From Cristatella mucedo (Eukaryota; Bryozoa; Phylactolaemata; Cristatellidae), in assembly GCA_009760855.2 (NCBI GenBank), contig WPIO01000168.1, positions 388,501 through 452,500 on the forward strand: 64,000 nt of DNA. The letters run 5' to 3'. Position numbers and translations under genes: made by a program. The notes below the pieces were generated by a model. The model searched no databases. It was not told the DNA's origin and was given only the letters and a program-made list of their open reading frames with translations. Positions 10,760 through 21,770 of this stretch are shown piece after piece (position 1 is the stretch's first letter; every line of letters starts with the position of its first letter).

Positions 10760-10846
10760 CCTGCTGATCCTGAGCAGCTGCTCCTCACGCATCAGGCTGC
10801 TCTTGATTATTCGAACACACTCGAAAGCATTGCTGGAGTACATCAT
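10760..10846 (-). CDS. STAT: STAT5-like gene, coding exon 3
   Basis: A clean 87-nt exon of 29 codons, phase 0 at both ends. The acceptor is gcctttcag before 10,846; the donor is gtgagc after 10,760. The peptide starts MMYSSNAFECVRIIKSSLM and ends REEQLLRISR. It matches the end of the STAT N-terminal domain, the block that in STAT5 reads roughly L-V-R-x-I-R-H-I-L-x-x-E-x-x-L-V-R. The codons continue the frame of exon 2 without a stop. A 84-bp CA microsatellite lies in the intron about 180 bp upstream in gene sense. Confidence 0.92.
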
Positions 10847-11017
10847 CTGAAAGGCAAACGTGGGGTTACGGATCACGTGCCTGCAAGCAAGGTAGTGGGC
10901 CTCCGGAGGTCCACTGCCCCCTACTCGGCACTGAATGCCCAAGGGAAGAACACTATTTCCCTGCACTCTTCCGAGTTCGCACAAGGTCGAAGGCTGACAG
11001 TCAGGCATCCATGGTGC

Positions 11018-11021
<4 letters not shown>
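10847..11021. other. STAT intron 2 acceptor flank
   Basis: Sequence between the CA repeat and exon 3; carries the gcctttcag acceptor and a short polypyrimidine tract. Confidence 0.6.

Positions 11022-11105
<84 letters not shown>
11022..11105. repeat. (CA)n microsatellite, 84 bp
   Basis: Uninterrupted CA in STAT intron 2. Open frames across it are Thr-His / Cys-Val artefacts. Confidence 0.99.
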
Positions 11106-11107
<2 letters not shown>

Positions 11108-11419
11108 CTAGCGCGTGCTCGCCCGGTGAGATGAGGGGCAGCTTAAAACGTCCCTGAGCTTTATTTTCAAAAACTGCAGCACTTATATGGATACTACTCA
11201 ATGGTGTCATGTCTACCTAAACCTCATTAATTAGGGTCGGGTAATAACCTATTCTATACGTGGGAGCCTTCAGTCCATGACCTACCTACAAGAAAAACCG
11301 GTGAACTTCCAAAATATCGTTGGCTAGCAGCATGGAGGTGTGGTAAAAAATACCAATCCCACGAATTTGTCTACATCAGAACATGGGCATTAGAACATAG
11401 AGCTGGTATGTGGCAGGAA

Positions 11420-12215
11420 ATAATCCAAAGTGACCTCTCATTAGACGACCACATTGACTCCACAGTCAAGTCTGCCTACTTCCAGCTACATAACGTTGCT
11501 GAAAAATCAGGCTTATTTAGACAGGGATACCACACATCAATTATTAAATGCATTTGCGACATGCTGTATCGACTTCTGTAACTCACTGCTTGCTGGTCCT
11601 AACTCACTGCTTGCTAGTCTACCGGCCACTGCAATGAGACACTTACAGTTGGCGCAAAACTCTGCAGCTAGGCTCATCTGTCGTGAGCATAGAAATTGCC
11701 AAATCATACCACTACTTGCCGACCTGCACTGGCTCCCAATCAAGCAACGGATCGACTTCAAGGTTTTGTCGCTAACTTTCAGGTCCCTTAATTCTTTGGC
11801 TCCAGCCTACCTATCCGATCTACTGGTCACCAAGCTAAGCATAGTACCACCTGCTTTTCGGAATCTAACTGCTTACCTATACCTCGTAGAAACCTGAAAT
11901 CCTTTGGAGACCGTGCCTTTAGTTTCTATGCTCTCAAAGGCTGGAACTCCCCAATGATGCACGTTACACGGTGCCCTGATATGATGACATTTGAAAAGAA
12001 GCTTAAAATGCACCTGTTTATTTATTACAGAATTTGGTGGGTCTTTGTGATTCGTCCTTCGAGTGCATGTACCTGCTTACACTATGCCTGCTGCTTGCAG
12101 ATATTACCACCTAACATTTGGTAATGCCTTATATGCAGCATCTGTAAAGTGCCTAGAGTGAGATTCAGTTCTATGAGGGCACTATACAAATGTACTATTA
12201 TATTATTATTAAATA
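11420..12215 (+). mobile_element. LINE-A 3' portion
   Basis: Reads SDLSLDDHIDSTVKSAYFQ, then DFCNSLLAG, QNSAARLICREHRNC, DLHWLPIKQRIDFKVLSLTF, to the hairpin end and (ATT)n. A 21-bp tandem duplication (11,579-11,620) repeats NSLLAG. Frameshifts near 11,500 and 11,880 break it. Antisense within STAT intron 2. Confidence 0.88.
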
Positions 12216-12557
12216 ATCACAATAGCCATCATGGTATACCAGTCAAATATCCTGCATGCCATTTCGCTTGGCATGTTCTCATGCAAATGAGCTGCAATGA
12301 CTAAGGCCAACGTCATAATCTACTGCAAATGCACAGGAAATGGGTTGCATGCAGCTCCAGTTTGGATTGCATATTAAACTAGACCAGCGGTCAGGTGTAC
12401 TCAAAAAAATTGACCTCACCATTCCAATGCAGCAGCCACTTCGGTCGGTCGGTAGGAGGTTGGGAAGTGCTGCTGCTGCCAGCTTCCCATTCACTACTTC
12501 AGAGGAAGGCGTGCCGTCGCTAGGGGCAGGTGGGGCGCAGAGGGCAGGCACACTGAC
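12216..12557. other. STAT intron 2, unique sequence
   Basis: Between the LINE-A tail and exon 2. The minus-strand frame of exon 2 runs on through here but the gtcagt donor at 12,557 makes this intron. Confidence 0.6.
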
Positions 12558-12717
12558 CTGCATCTGATCAGCAGCCTCGAGGAGGCGGAACTTCATCGTG
12601 TAGAATTCCTCGCTGTGCAGGCTCGCCGCCTTGTCTCGGATCTGCTGCAGCATCTCGTGGAAGAGCCTCGCGGCCGCCTGCTCGCCCGGCTCTCCGCAGT
12701 CCTCGTCCAGCTCGCGC
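12558..12717 (-). CDS. STAT: STAT5-like gene, coding exon 2
   Basis: 160 nt: one base completes W43, then 53 codons in phase 0. The acceptor is gagcag before 12,717 and the donor is gtcagt after 12,558. The peptide runs RELDEDCGEPGEQAAARLF, HEMLQQIRDKAASLHSEEF and ends LLEAADQMQ. It is amphipathic helix matching the second half of the STAT N-terminal domain, one residue longer than my memory of vertebrate STAT5. The polypyrimidine tract before the acceptor is weak. The exon is GC-rich against AT-rich flanks, and a LINE-A 3' end (12,855) lies only 138 bp into intron 1, antisense to the gene. Confidence 0.9.
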
Positions 12718-12854
12718 CTGCTCGTGGCCAGCACGTGTCAGCAATATAGCGGGCCAACGACGACAATGATGCAGGCGAGCGCACGAGACCACATCGACGA
12801 GCGCCTGCTCGGCACACACGGTGGCGACCGAGAGCGAGAGGCGGCTGCCCCAAG

Positions 12855-13322
12855 TCAGATATACTACCCCATCAGGCCAAGCATCGTACCACCCGCTTTT
12901 CGGAATCCAACAGTCTAGAAATACCTCATACAAACCTTAAATCCTTTGGAGACCGTGCATTTAGTTCGTATGCTCCCAAAGCCTGGAACTCCCTCCCGAC
13001 CTGCGTCAGAACATCACCTGACCTGACCACATTTAAAAGGAACCTAAAAACACCTATTTAGGACAGCATTTAGTGGGTCCCTGTGATTCGTCCTTGATGT
13101 GCTTATGCGTGCTGACACTGTGCATGCTGCCACTAACCACATTTGCATGCTGACCCTGTGCATGTCACCCCTAACCATATTATTCACTTCGTCTGTTTTT
13201 CAAGCATGATTTTACTTACCATTCAATTGCCTTTCACTTTACAGCAAATGTAAAGCGCCTAGAGAGAGATTAAGTTCTCTGAGGGCGCATTATCAAGTGA
13301 ATTATTATTATCATTATTATTA
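12855..13322 (+). mobile_element. LINE-A 3' end
   Basis: From the codons for DILPHQAKHRTT through SYAPKAWNSLPTCVRTSPDL to a clean terminal hairpin (13,253-13,290) and ATT repeat. Confidence 0.88.
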
Positions 13323-14433
13323 ACAAGCGCGCATCCGGCAGCAGAACACAGGGGCGTCCCGGAGGCTACCATTAAGCAGGGCTGAGCAAGAGAGCCGACC
13401 GAGTGAGAAGTCAGCGCAGCAGCAGTGTGCTTGTGCCCCCCCCACTTTGAATACCGGTGAGCTTCCGGTCCAAGAACCGGGGCAGACGGCAAAAGGCAGA
13501 GACAGGCAAGAGACGGACCGGTGACATTGGGTGCCCGCTACTGCCGCCCACCCGACTGCCAATGCTGCTCGGCCAAATTGCACATTGCAGCAGTGTGCGG
13601 ACGCCCCGGTGACAGAGCGTCAGCAGTAGCAATAAACTGCTGTACGGTATGGCGAGGCACCAAGCAGCCGCAAACTCGGCCACCACACCGTGCCGCCGGA
13701 AGAGGCATTGCGGTGACGGCAGCACGGCGGCAGGAGTACCAAGGCCTCAGTCACACTCGACGGGGGGGGGGGGGGGGGGGGGGGGGAGGCGCCAGCAGCT
13801 AGCTGAAAGATTGCTGGTGCAGGGCAGCAGCAGCCGTTGGGCCTGAGGGTTGAACAGTGCAGTAGCTCTCCTCCACGACGAATTGGAATACAAGGAAACC
13901 ATGCTGCATTGGCGTCGAGCCGATACGACTCGACGAATCCCGTGCCTGAGAAAGAGCACCACTTGAGTGGGCTGGCGAGCAGTAGATACTGCTACGTGGA
14001 CTAACTAATGTAAAGTAATGCCCCACGCGCATAGCCGGGAGTAAGCAAGGGGAGCTATGGTCTGACCTTGACCTAGCGAGAGGCAGCGACTTGTAGGAAG
14101 CCCGAAGGGGCTTGCCGGTTCTCCCTCACATCCTCCCCTATTGCTCTAAGATGGAGAAGGTGTAGGTCAGCCCCCCCCCCCCAGTTGGTAGCCCCTAGCC
14201 ACTATGCCAATATTAGGGAGACAGTAGCAGGACGACAGACCAACGACGATTCCATTATCTGCATGACCTGCTTGCTCAATTTGGAAGACCATTTAGGTGG
14301 CGGCATCCGGTGGAGCCTCAGGTTGCATCAAGCTGCTCAAGTGACAGGCACCTGCAGCAAGCAGTGGGTTATTAGGAGGAGCATGCTTCTCTGAAGTAAC
14401 CAACCGAAATAACTACAAAAATCGGTCGGGGCA

Positions 14434-14440
<7 letters not shown>
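13323..14440. other. STAT intron 1, GC-rich unique sequence
   Basis: No transposon recognised. It holds a 25-G run (13,762-13,786) and a 12-C run (14,171-14,182). Confidence 0.5.
13762..13786 (+). repeat. Poly(G), 25 nt
   Basis: Uninterrupted G run; the length is prone to sequencing error and can form G-quadruplex structures. Confidence 0.9.
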
Positions 14441-14480
<40 letters not shown>

Positions 14481-14594
14481 AGGGAGACAAAGTGAGAGAG
14501 TGAGTGAGAGACAGAGCAAGGGAGACAGAAAGAGAGAGGGAGGGAGAGTGAGAGAGAGCAAGAGACAGATACACACAGAGTGGGGAGGAAGTGA

Positions 14595-14660
<66 letters not shown>
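14441..14660. repeat. GA-rich microsatellite block
   Basis: Pure (GA)n at both ends (from 14,441 and 14,602-14,660), with imperfect GA/CAGA repeats between. The frames across it are artefacts. Confidence 0.97.
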
Positions 14661-14663
<3 letters not shown>

Positions 14664-15234
14664 CAATCCCAAATCAGGGCTGAAATTCTGAGCCCTTCGT
14701 GCCTCCTCCTTTCAGTAGGGTCTCTCCTCTCAATAAGCCTAACCAATCAGCATAATTTAAAAAAAGACTGCCAGCTGGGGCTGAGGTTCAGGTTTACAAC
14801 AAGTTTTGGATGATGGGAACTCAAACGTGAAAGCTGTGGGCCGCAGGCTGAGGAGCTAAGCCATGGTTGGCTCAAAGTGTGGCTAAGCTGTACGAATGAA
14901 TATAAGCCGGCTCGGTGTGTATGTGTGACTAAGCAGGGAAGCTATTCGAAGGGGCCTCCAGTGGATTGTTGTGGGTGAGGTTTAAGTGGCAGGCTGATGC
15001 GAACCAAACGGTCAGTCCAATTATCACCAATGAGATCTGGCAACAGCTTCACCCGAATTCCAGGTAAAACTCAGGTTGGGCTTCGTGCGGTTCTGACAGG
15101 ACTCAAATGCCAGCTGCAGCCACCTAGGGCTGACCGTGCACTGAGTCAGTACAAGCCTCTAGCCTTCGAGCTCAGCTTCTCGACTGACTACGTTGAACCT
15201 ATGCGCAAGCTCGGTTGGGAGTTGCTCTGCATTC
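14661..15234. other. STAT intron 1, no recognised element
   Basis: Unassigned. Confidence 0.4.
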
Positions 15235-15541
15235 CCATCTCAGCGATCGTGGAACTCGCTTACACAATTCTTATGCAACGACAACTACTCTCCTACTGCC
15301 GACTATGGCACATCCTTTTCAGCGGTCCTGAGCTGCTACTTCTATTCTACTCACTACCTCAACTGCTCTCCTGACTCTGCTATGCTTCCCACTTTCTCTT
15401 TGTTGCGTGAGACGAAGTCTGTTGGCTACCGAATGCGTACCGAAAGCCGCTTAGGCTGTGAGTGCGCCAACTCTCCAGCGTAACACCCACGTGGTCTTTA
15501 TGACTTTGTGGAGTTACACACGGAGATACATGACATGACAT
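15235..15541 (+). mobile_element. LINE-B 3' end
   Basis: Codons for WNSLTQFLCNDNYSPTADYG through ETKSVGYRMRTESRLGCEC, then the standard terminus (cacccacgtggtctttatga) and a tgacatgaca tail. Confidence 0.88.
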
Positions 15542-16768
15542 AGCATCTCCCCCTCCCAGCCAGCATGTTCGATGTCTGCACAAGATCAGGGCTTTTTTCC
15601 ACTTGGTTGGCTACCTAAAGAAGCTCTGATAAGCTTATCCTTTGCTCTCTTTAGACCAGACTGCTGTAAGCTAATACACACAACAAAGCCAGCCATTCAA
15701 GTATCTGCTGCTAAAAGAGCTGTGACAGGGCTCACAGTTCAAGGACGACTACAGCACGGCCGGTCGAAGATTGGCACATGAATGTCAACATGAATGGTTG
15801 CGCCAGTTTCAGCCACCCGTGCCAGCAATGCCTCCTCGGACTATACATTAGCTGTTCCATCCTGTGCCACCAATGACTATTGGTGACACAGGAGCTTATG
15901 CTCTGCAAGTCCCAGACTGAGGAAGTCACTCACACAATTCGCAGGAAACACCATCCACTCTCCTACTTCAGACTCATCCTGGCGCATCCTTTCCAGCCGT
16001 CCTGTGTGGGTACTTCCTTGCAAATCACTTCCTTGATTACTGTAGTCCTGGAGTCGAATTCTTGCTTCTGGCTTCTCTGTGTCAGATCCAATGAGAGATT
16101 GACTAATGCACCCACACCGTCTGGGGCTCTGAGAAATGCTTTAGAAAACTCTCCAGCCCGGCAGCCACTCGGTCTTCGAGGCTATGCAGAGTTACAAGCA
16201 GAAGTAAAAGAAGACTTGGAGCCCCCTCCTCCCCCCCCCCTGCAACGACCTGATGAAGATAAAGGAGGTGCTAGAAGATGGTACGGTCACCCTATCTCAA
16301 GTCTTCGGGGTCTGAGTTGAATTGAAACAGATAGGCTGGAAAGAGGATTAGCAAGTTGGAAAAGCTAAGAGGCTCTTATCGTCCCTGACCGTGATGGTCA
16401 CGTGATCACTGGGTCGATCGATTGATGAGAGGCCTCTATGGAGGGCTTAGGGCACCAGATATGTGACCTATAACACCCGACAAAGATAAACAGACTGAGA
16501 CAGAGCAGAAAATGAACGAACACTGAAATCAATCAAATCGGCCAAAGAGTGCCAGGTGCATCAACAACTGATGGGCGTGGCTGCTGTGTGGTTGGGCTCC
16601 AGGCTGCTGCCATCAGCCATGCCCCGAGCACAGGAGACAGCTCCAGCATGGGCTGTCATCATCTGCAACTCGGTAATTTAAGGTAACTTAAGCAAAAAGC
16701 GCTTCTGCACGTCAGAAGATAAAAGTGTCTAGCACAGCTACCACAGCGACTGTTCAGTCCTCAGCGAC
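15542..16768. other. STAT intron 1, unclassified
   Basis: 1.2 kb; weak LINE-B resemblance near 15,840-16,000 (cacacaattcgcaggaa...ctctcctacttcag) but too decayed to call. One GGTCACGTGATC E-box palindrome at about 16,395. Confidence 0.35.
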
Positions 16769-17318
16769 TGTAATGTAATGTAATGTATCTGTAACTCTAC
16801 AAAGCCATGTAGACTATGTGGGTGTTACGCATGAGAGTTTGGTATAGCGCACTCACAGCCTAAGCGGCTTTCGGTACGCATTCGGTAGCTAACAGACTTC
16901 GTCTCATGCTACAAAGAGAAAGGGGAAGCATAGCAGATTCAGGAGAGCAGTTGAGGTGGTGAGGAGCATGGAAGTAGCAGCTCAGGACTGCTGAAAAGGA
17001 TTACCCATAGTCGGCAGCAGGAGATTAGTTGCCGTTGAGTACGAATTGTGGAAGTGAGCTCCACAGTCTAGGACCTGCAGAGCTAAAACTTCTGTCGCCA
17101 ACGGTCTTAAAGTGGAGGAATAGAACAGCTGATTTATTGTCCACACAGGACCCGAGGGCGCGAAGAGGCTGAATCTGATGCAGCAGTTCAGCTAGGTACG
17201 AAGGAGCCAAGCCGTGGCGGGCCTTGTGGGTCAGCGTAACAACTTTGCTCTGTATCTGTTGCTCAACCGGCATCCACTCAAGCTCTTTTAGCAAAGGAGA
17301 CACGTGTTCAGTCATCAG
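16769..17318 (-). mobile_element. LINE-B 3' portion
   Basis: Tail with three taatg units. The minus strand reads HVSPLLKELEWMPVEQQIQ, LAPSYLAELLHQIQPLRALG and VDNKSAVLFLHFKTVGDRSF, with frame damage only in the last third. Confidence 0.88.
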
Positions 17319-18004
17319 GGGGGAGGCGGTCCTTCCGGGCGATCGGGGCCCTGACTTTTAGAACGATCCAAAGGCAAACTAGGGACTGGCTAAGCCGTGC
17401 AACACAAGGAGGCCACGTAAAGCAGTGGCCAGCATCCTTGCAACTGCTTAATGCTTTTGTCAATAGCTGAGTGAGGTTGTAGAAGCAACAGGAAACACAT
17501 TAGAATAAACACCTTCCATTGAAAAGTGAGTTCAAGGAATACAAAATACTATTTCTTAATAATAATAAAACATAGCATACTAACCTCAAAGAACTTTCAA
17601 ATCTCTTTCTAGGCACTTCACATATGCTATAAACGTAGCATGACCACACGATGGCACATAGCCAGTGAGGATGGACAGTGAAGACATAAATACTAGTTAT
17701 GCAAAAGAAGATGCCAAGTATGTAAGGAAAAGAATTGATAAGAGCTAGACGACATAAGCAAGGGGCAAGGTTGAGGTAAATGGTAGACAAGCCCATAGGA
17801 GTAGATCCCACGTCTCGAAAGAGGGCACACAGCACACTGCACGACCGGATGCTCGGACTGTGGTTGGGTGCACGGGCACAGAACTTGATGACACAGAATC
17901 TGACTGGATGCATGCATGGTGAGAGAGAAGGACAGACATACAGGCAGACAGACAGATTGACAAAGTGAGAAAGTGGCACCGTGCATACACAGTCAGACAC
18001 AACA
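17319..18004. other. STAT intron 1 with a short LINE-A/SINE-2 tail
   Basis: A reversed ATT tail and tctctttctaggcacttcac lie at 17,555-17,640. A CAGA-rich stretch (17,930-17,960) precedes the next LINE. Nothing else seen. Confidence 0.5.
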
Positions 18005-19056
18005 GGAAAAGAGAGACAGAGACAGACTGAGAGACAAGGATGGGTAGACAAGAACAGCTTTTGATACTATCGATCACAAAGTCCTTCTTGAGTGCCACTC
18101 ATCTCGCCTGTGCATCACTGGCACTGCCCTACAATGTTCACATCCTATCTCAGTGGGAGACTCCAGAGTATTGATGTGAATGGACAAAGGTCATCCAATA
18201 AACCTCTGAAATATGGGATACCTCGAGGCTCCATGCTTGGTCCTGTTCTTTTCACGGTTTATACTCTCCCTCTTGCTGATGTGATTGCCAAGCACAATCT
18301 AGGCTTTCACTTCTATGCGGATGACACTCAGTTGTACCTTTGCTTTGATCCCTCCCAGCCTTCGAGCACCCCAAGTTCTCTCAACTCGCTTGCTGCATGT
18401 ATTAATGACATCCACACATGGATGGCAGCAAATTTTCTACAACTAAACGATGATAAAACCAACTCACTAGCTACGGGCAAACCAAGTGTGATTCAGAAAT
18501 GGGAAAGGCTGGCGATGAAAATTGGCTCTGCCAGCATATCTCCTGTTGAATCAGCTCGAAATCTAGGTGTCGTGTTTCAAAGTGACCTTTCGTTAGACGA
18601 CCACATCAACTCTGCAATCAAGTCTGCCTACTTTTAGCTACATAACATTGCTAAAATTTGGGCTCGTTTATATAGGAATACCACATCTAAGTTGGTCCAT
18701 GCATTTGCGACATCCTGTCTTGACTTCTGTAACTCACTGCTTGCTGGCCTACCGGCATGTGCAATCAGGCACTTACAGCTGGTGCAAAACTCTGCAGCTA
18801 GGCTTGTCTGTCGTAAGCGTCGCAGTTGCCACATCACACCACTTCTCGACGACCTGCCCCACTTCTTGACGACCTGCACTGGCTACCAGTCAAGCAACAG
18901 ATTGACTTCAAGGTTTTCTCGGTCACTTTTAGGTCCCTTCGTTTTTTGGCTCCAGCCTATCTCTCAGATCTACTATCCCACCAGGCCAAGCACTCATACC
19001 ACCGGCTTTTCGGAATCTAACTGTTTACCTATACCTTATACAAACCTCAATGCCGA
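18005..19056 (+). mobile_element. LINE-A with RT palm, plus arm of an inverted duplicate
   Basis: Reverse transcriptase with FDTIDHKVLLECH, PRGSMLGPVLFTVYTLPLAD and the catalytic YADDTQLYL box, then SLAACINDIHTWMAANFLQL and the CR1/L2 C-terminal region. The stop in AYF* (18,636) and a 20-bp repeat near 18,840-18,880 kill it. Its 5' edge carries a GA/CAGA-rich leader also present in the copy at 29.4 kb. Confidence 0.93.
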
Positions 19057-19206
19057 GCTGATTTGGTACAGTGGTTAAGGTGCTCGCCCCGACCAAGGTC
19101 TGGCCGAGGTCGTGGGCTTGAGCCTGGTTGTAATATGTGAAGCGCCTGAATAGAGATAAAGTTCTCTTAGGGCGCTATAAAAATAAATTATATGTATATA
19201 TATAAA
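19057..19206 (+). mobile_element. SINE-2 inserted in LINE-A
   Basis: gctgatttggtacagtgg head, B-box region gggcttgagcc, terminal hairpin and an A/T-rich tail. It interrupts LINE-A between the codons for T-N-L and K-S-F/I. Confidence 0.88.
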
Positions 19207-19425
19207 TCATTTGGAGATGTGCATTTAGTTCATATATGCCCAAAGCCTGGAACTCCCTCCCGACTTGTGTCACGACATCCCCTGAGTTGACCACATTTAA
19301 AAAGAACTTAAAAAACAATTAGATTGTACTTCATTTGCAGCAATTGCAAAGTGCCTAGAAAGAGATTGAGTTCTCCGAGGGCGCTTTATCAAATGTATTA
19401 TTATTATTATTATTATAATTATTAT
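19207..19425 (+). mobile_element. LINE-A 3' end after the SINE
   Basis: Continues with aaagcctggaactccctccc, then lacks most of the 3' UTR, and ends with the hairpin and (ATT)n. Confidence 0.85.
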
Positions 19426-19761
19426 TATTAGATACCGAGACAGAGGGAATGAGACAGAAAAAGAGACAACGAGAAAGGCATTGATGCAGAAATAGACAGA
19501 GATGCTTATAGAAGGAGATAACAAGAGAAAATTACAGTGGGAGAGGGAGAGAGACAGAAAAAGACAGAAGAATACACAGACAGATAAACAGACAGACAAA
19601 TAGAGAGACAGCAAAACAGACAGACAGAGACGAAAGTAGGCAAGAGGCAGACTAAGAGTTACCTTGGGGACCAAATTCAATACTAGAGCAAGGAAATGAT
19701 GCATAGAAATTCCACAAACTTACAAACTTTCTCTCTCTCTCTCTCTCTCCTTTAAAACACT
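19426..19761. repeat. GA/CAGA-rich imperfect repeat
   Basis: Degenerate purine-rich sequence with GACAGA units, then a (CT)10 at 19,730-19,750. Confidence 0.7.
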
Positions 19762-19918
19762 AGCTGCATGATGGCTCACTAGGTAAGGCAGTTGCTTTTC
19801 ACGACCTCGGCCCCGAGGTCGTGGGTTCAAATCCTGCAGTCGACGATCCTTTATTGCCACGGCAAGCGGTGGTGATAGCCGTAAAGGGTCATCTGTCACT
19901 ATGCAAAAGATGATGCTA
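19762..19918 (+). mobile_element. SINE-1 copy
   Basis: Head tgatggctcactaggtaagg, B box ggttcaaatcc, perfect 11-bp inverted repeat at 19,800-19,823. In intron 1, about 115 bp downstream (gene sense) of STAT exon 1. Confidence 0.88.
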
Positions 19919-20033
19919 AGTCAACTCGTATTTTTTCTCTTCCTCTCTCTATCTCTCTCTGTCTCAAATCTTTCATCTCACTTTCTCTTTTTGCGCCATC
20001 GCCGGCACAAGCACGGTGGAGTGGTCCACGTAC

Positions 20034-20161
20034 CATGCCTGAGCCTCTATCCAGGGCGCGATGCAGTGTCTGACTTCCACGGGGAAGCGCGGCCCGTACA
20101 TCTCCTGCACCTGCCGCATCAGCTCTCCCGGTAGCTGAAGAACTTGCGCCCACAGCCCCAT
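20034..20161 (-). CDS. STAT: STAT5-like gene, coding exon 1 (start codon)
   Basis: First coding exon of a signal transducer and activator of transcription: 42 codons plus two bases. The ATG at 20,161 sits in a strong Kozak context (gcagccATGG) and is the first ATG of this frame. Readable landmarks are W4, an YGPRFPVEVRH block (residues 22-32) and WIEAQAW (37-43). They align without a gap to the STAT5 N-terminal domain as I remember it, with about half the positions identical. In the family this helical domain mediates dimer-dimer contacts on tandem DNA sites, and the protein carries cytokine/JAK signals to the nucleus. The donor is gtacgt, immediately 3' of 20,034, and splits the W43 codon (phase 2). 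STAT6 or a generic invertebrate STAT remains possible; the subfamily cannot be settled without the SH2 and C-terminal parts. Confidence 0.9.
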
Positions 20162-20679
20162 GGCTGCACAGCCACAGCCCACTGGCGTGCTGCCGATTCA
20201 GGCACGCTCGTGCAGAGGCAGATGACGATTTAGAGGCAGACGATCGCCGAGGCTAGGCAGCTGCACCAGTTGCTTCTGCACCGTCTCTGTCGCCTTGACT
20301 ACAAGCAGTTGCTGTTGCTGCCAAGAAGGTTCGGCTCCCTCATCGACCGTCCTGATAGCTTTGCGTTAGCTTCACCACGTCTTGCTGCCCTGCTGCAAGC
20401 AAACTGCAAGTCGTCAAGCACGGCAACTCGTCACGTGACACCTATGCTGGTGTCAAAGGCACAGCTAAGAGGCAAGCAGCTCAGAGAGCCATAGTGCTTC
20501 CTAGCGGTGGAGTCGGCTCTCCTGCTCGCTTTTTCGAGACAGCGTGGCCAGTAGCAGCAGCAGCTGGAGGGGGCCACATCTCGGACAGCAAGGAAGGAAG
20601 ACACTTGCAGTCGCCGGAAGGATGAGCCAAGTAGCCGGCACAAGCCGACTCTGCGGTGCTGCTGCTGATATGATGCTCA

Positions 20680-20683
<4 letters not shown>

Positions 20684-20733
<50 letters not shown>
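20684..20733. repeat. (CAG)n trinucleotide repeat
   Basis: About 16 CAG units with a leading CAACAG, 520 bp upstream of the STAT ATG. Ser, Gln-free, Leu and Ala runs in the overlapping frames are artefacts. Confidence 0.97.
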
Positions 20734-20734
<1 letters not shown>

Positions 20735-20869
20735 GCCGCCGAGTCAGGTCAGCGTGGTAGGAAAAACGACACGTCAATGATGAAGCTTTGGAAAATCTCT
20801 ACACTGCCAGCAAGCAAGCGACACTTGTGCCCAGCCCTTGACCGGAAGCTTCTCGATACGGCACGGCCG

Positions 20870-20870
<1 letters not shown>

Positions 20871-20906
<36 letters not shown>
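20871..20906. repeat. (CA)n microsatellite, 36 bp
   Basis: Perfect CA dinucleotides. Confidence 0.98.
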
Positions 20907-20908
<2 letters not shown>

Positions 20909-21569
20909 GTGGCCGGCCGCGCGGCTGCTGTGTGGCTCATGCAGGGCCGCACTGGGTCAGCACTGCCTACTAATCTAGAGGGCTGCCTACTGCAGAGGCT
21001 CTGCAACAGCAGTAGCAACCTCTAACTCTGGCCGAAGCTGCCAGAATAGTAGTTCCCGAAAGCCCCCTACTCCTTCGTTGCATCGGTTAATTTGCTGGCG
21101 GCCTAGGTAGGATAGTCACAGCCCGGAGGCAGGCTAGTGCCCCTCCTCCCCAGAAAATTGGTCACCACTGCTCTGGGCAAAGGCCACGATCACAGGCCCT
21201 GCCACGCCCACCTTCCAGCCCAGCCCTACATTCGAAGATTGTCACTGCAACTGTGACCGAGATTCGATTGTGAACCTTTACCCGCTTGACCTGCTGATTT
21301 TTGAACCGAGGAAGCTTTTGAAATAGCCGTGCTAAGCTGAAGCTTGAAAGGAGCTCAATATCCAATTATGCGGTGAGATTTATGTGTGACTTATGACCTG
21401 GCCAGTATATAACTCGCCAGCTGGACTGCAGTTGGTCTCTTTTAGTGACGGTCTGCCGAGAGTCGGTGATTCAGCGCCAGCAGGAGCCTGTGGTAAGCTA
21501 GCTAATAAGTCAGCTTTGAAGTCGCCAAGCATCCCAGCTACAATGTAAACCAGCTCAGTGTTGGCTTCA

Positions 21570-21680
21570 CTTGCAGCATTTCTAGCGCTTGCAGCATTTC
21601 TAGCTTGCAGCATTTCCAGCGCTTGCAGCATTTCCAGCTTTCAGCATTTCCAGCTTGCAGCATTTCTAGTGCTGTGTCGG
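21570..21680. repeat. Minisatellite, 15-18 bp unit
   Basis: Six imperfect copies of a unit like gcagcatttctagcgctt. Confidence 0.85.
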
Positions 21681-21770
21681 TGCAGTTTGGCTTATTGGTC
21701 TATACTCATTGCATGTGCAGTGCAGCAACTCGACCTGTTGAGGGTCATAGTGCAGCCATACTCCATCCCA

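Larger units (their letters stand above)
20162..21569. other. Upstream flank of the STAT start codon
   Basis: GC-rich to about 21.0 kb; the likely place for the 5' UTR and promoter, though no TATA box or initiator could be assigned. Contains the CAG and CA repeats listed separately. Nothing recognised at 21.0-21.57 kb. Confidence 0.45.

Noticed and set aside
12279-12557. Extension of STAT exon 2 leftwards
   Set aside because: The gtcagt donor gives an exact in-frame join to exon 3; the extension has no STAT similarity.
17500-18051. 183-codon minus frame
   Set aside because: Antisense of a CAGA-rich leader and intron sequence; no domain.
20162-20182. Seven-residue N-terminal extension of STAT (V-G-C-G-C-A-A)
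   Set aside because: The upstream codon is GTG; the ATG at 20,161 has a strong Kozak context and fits the family start.
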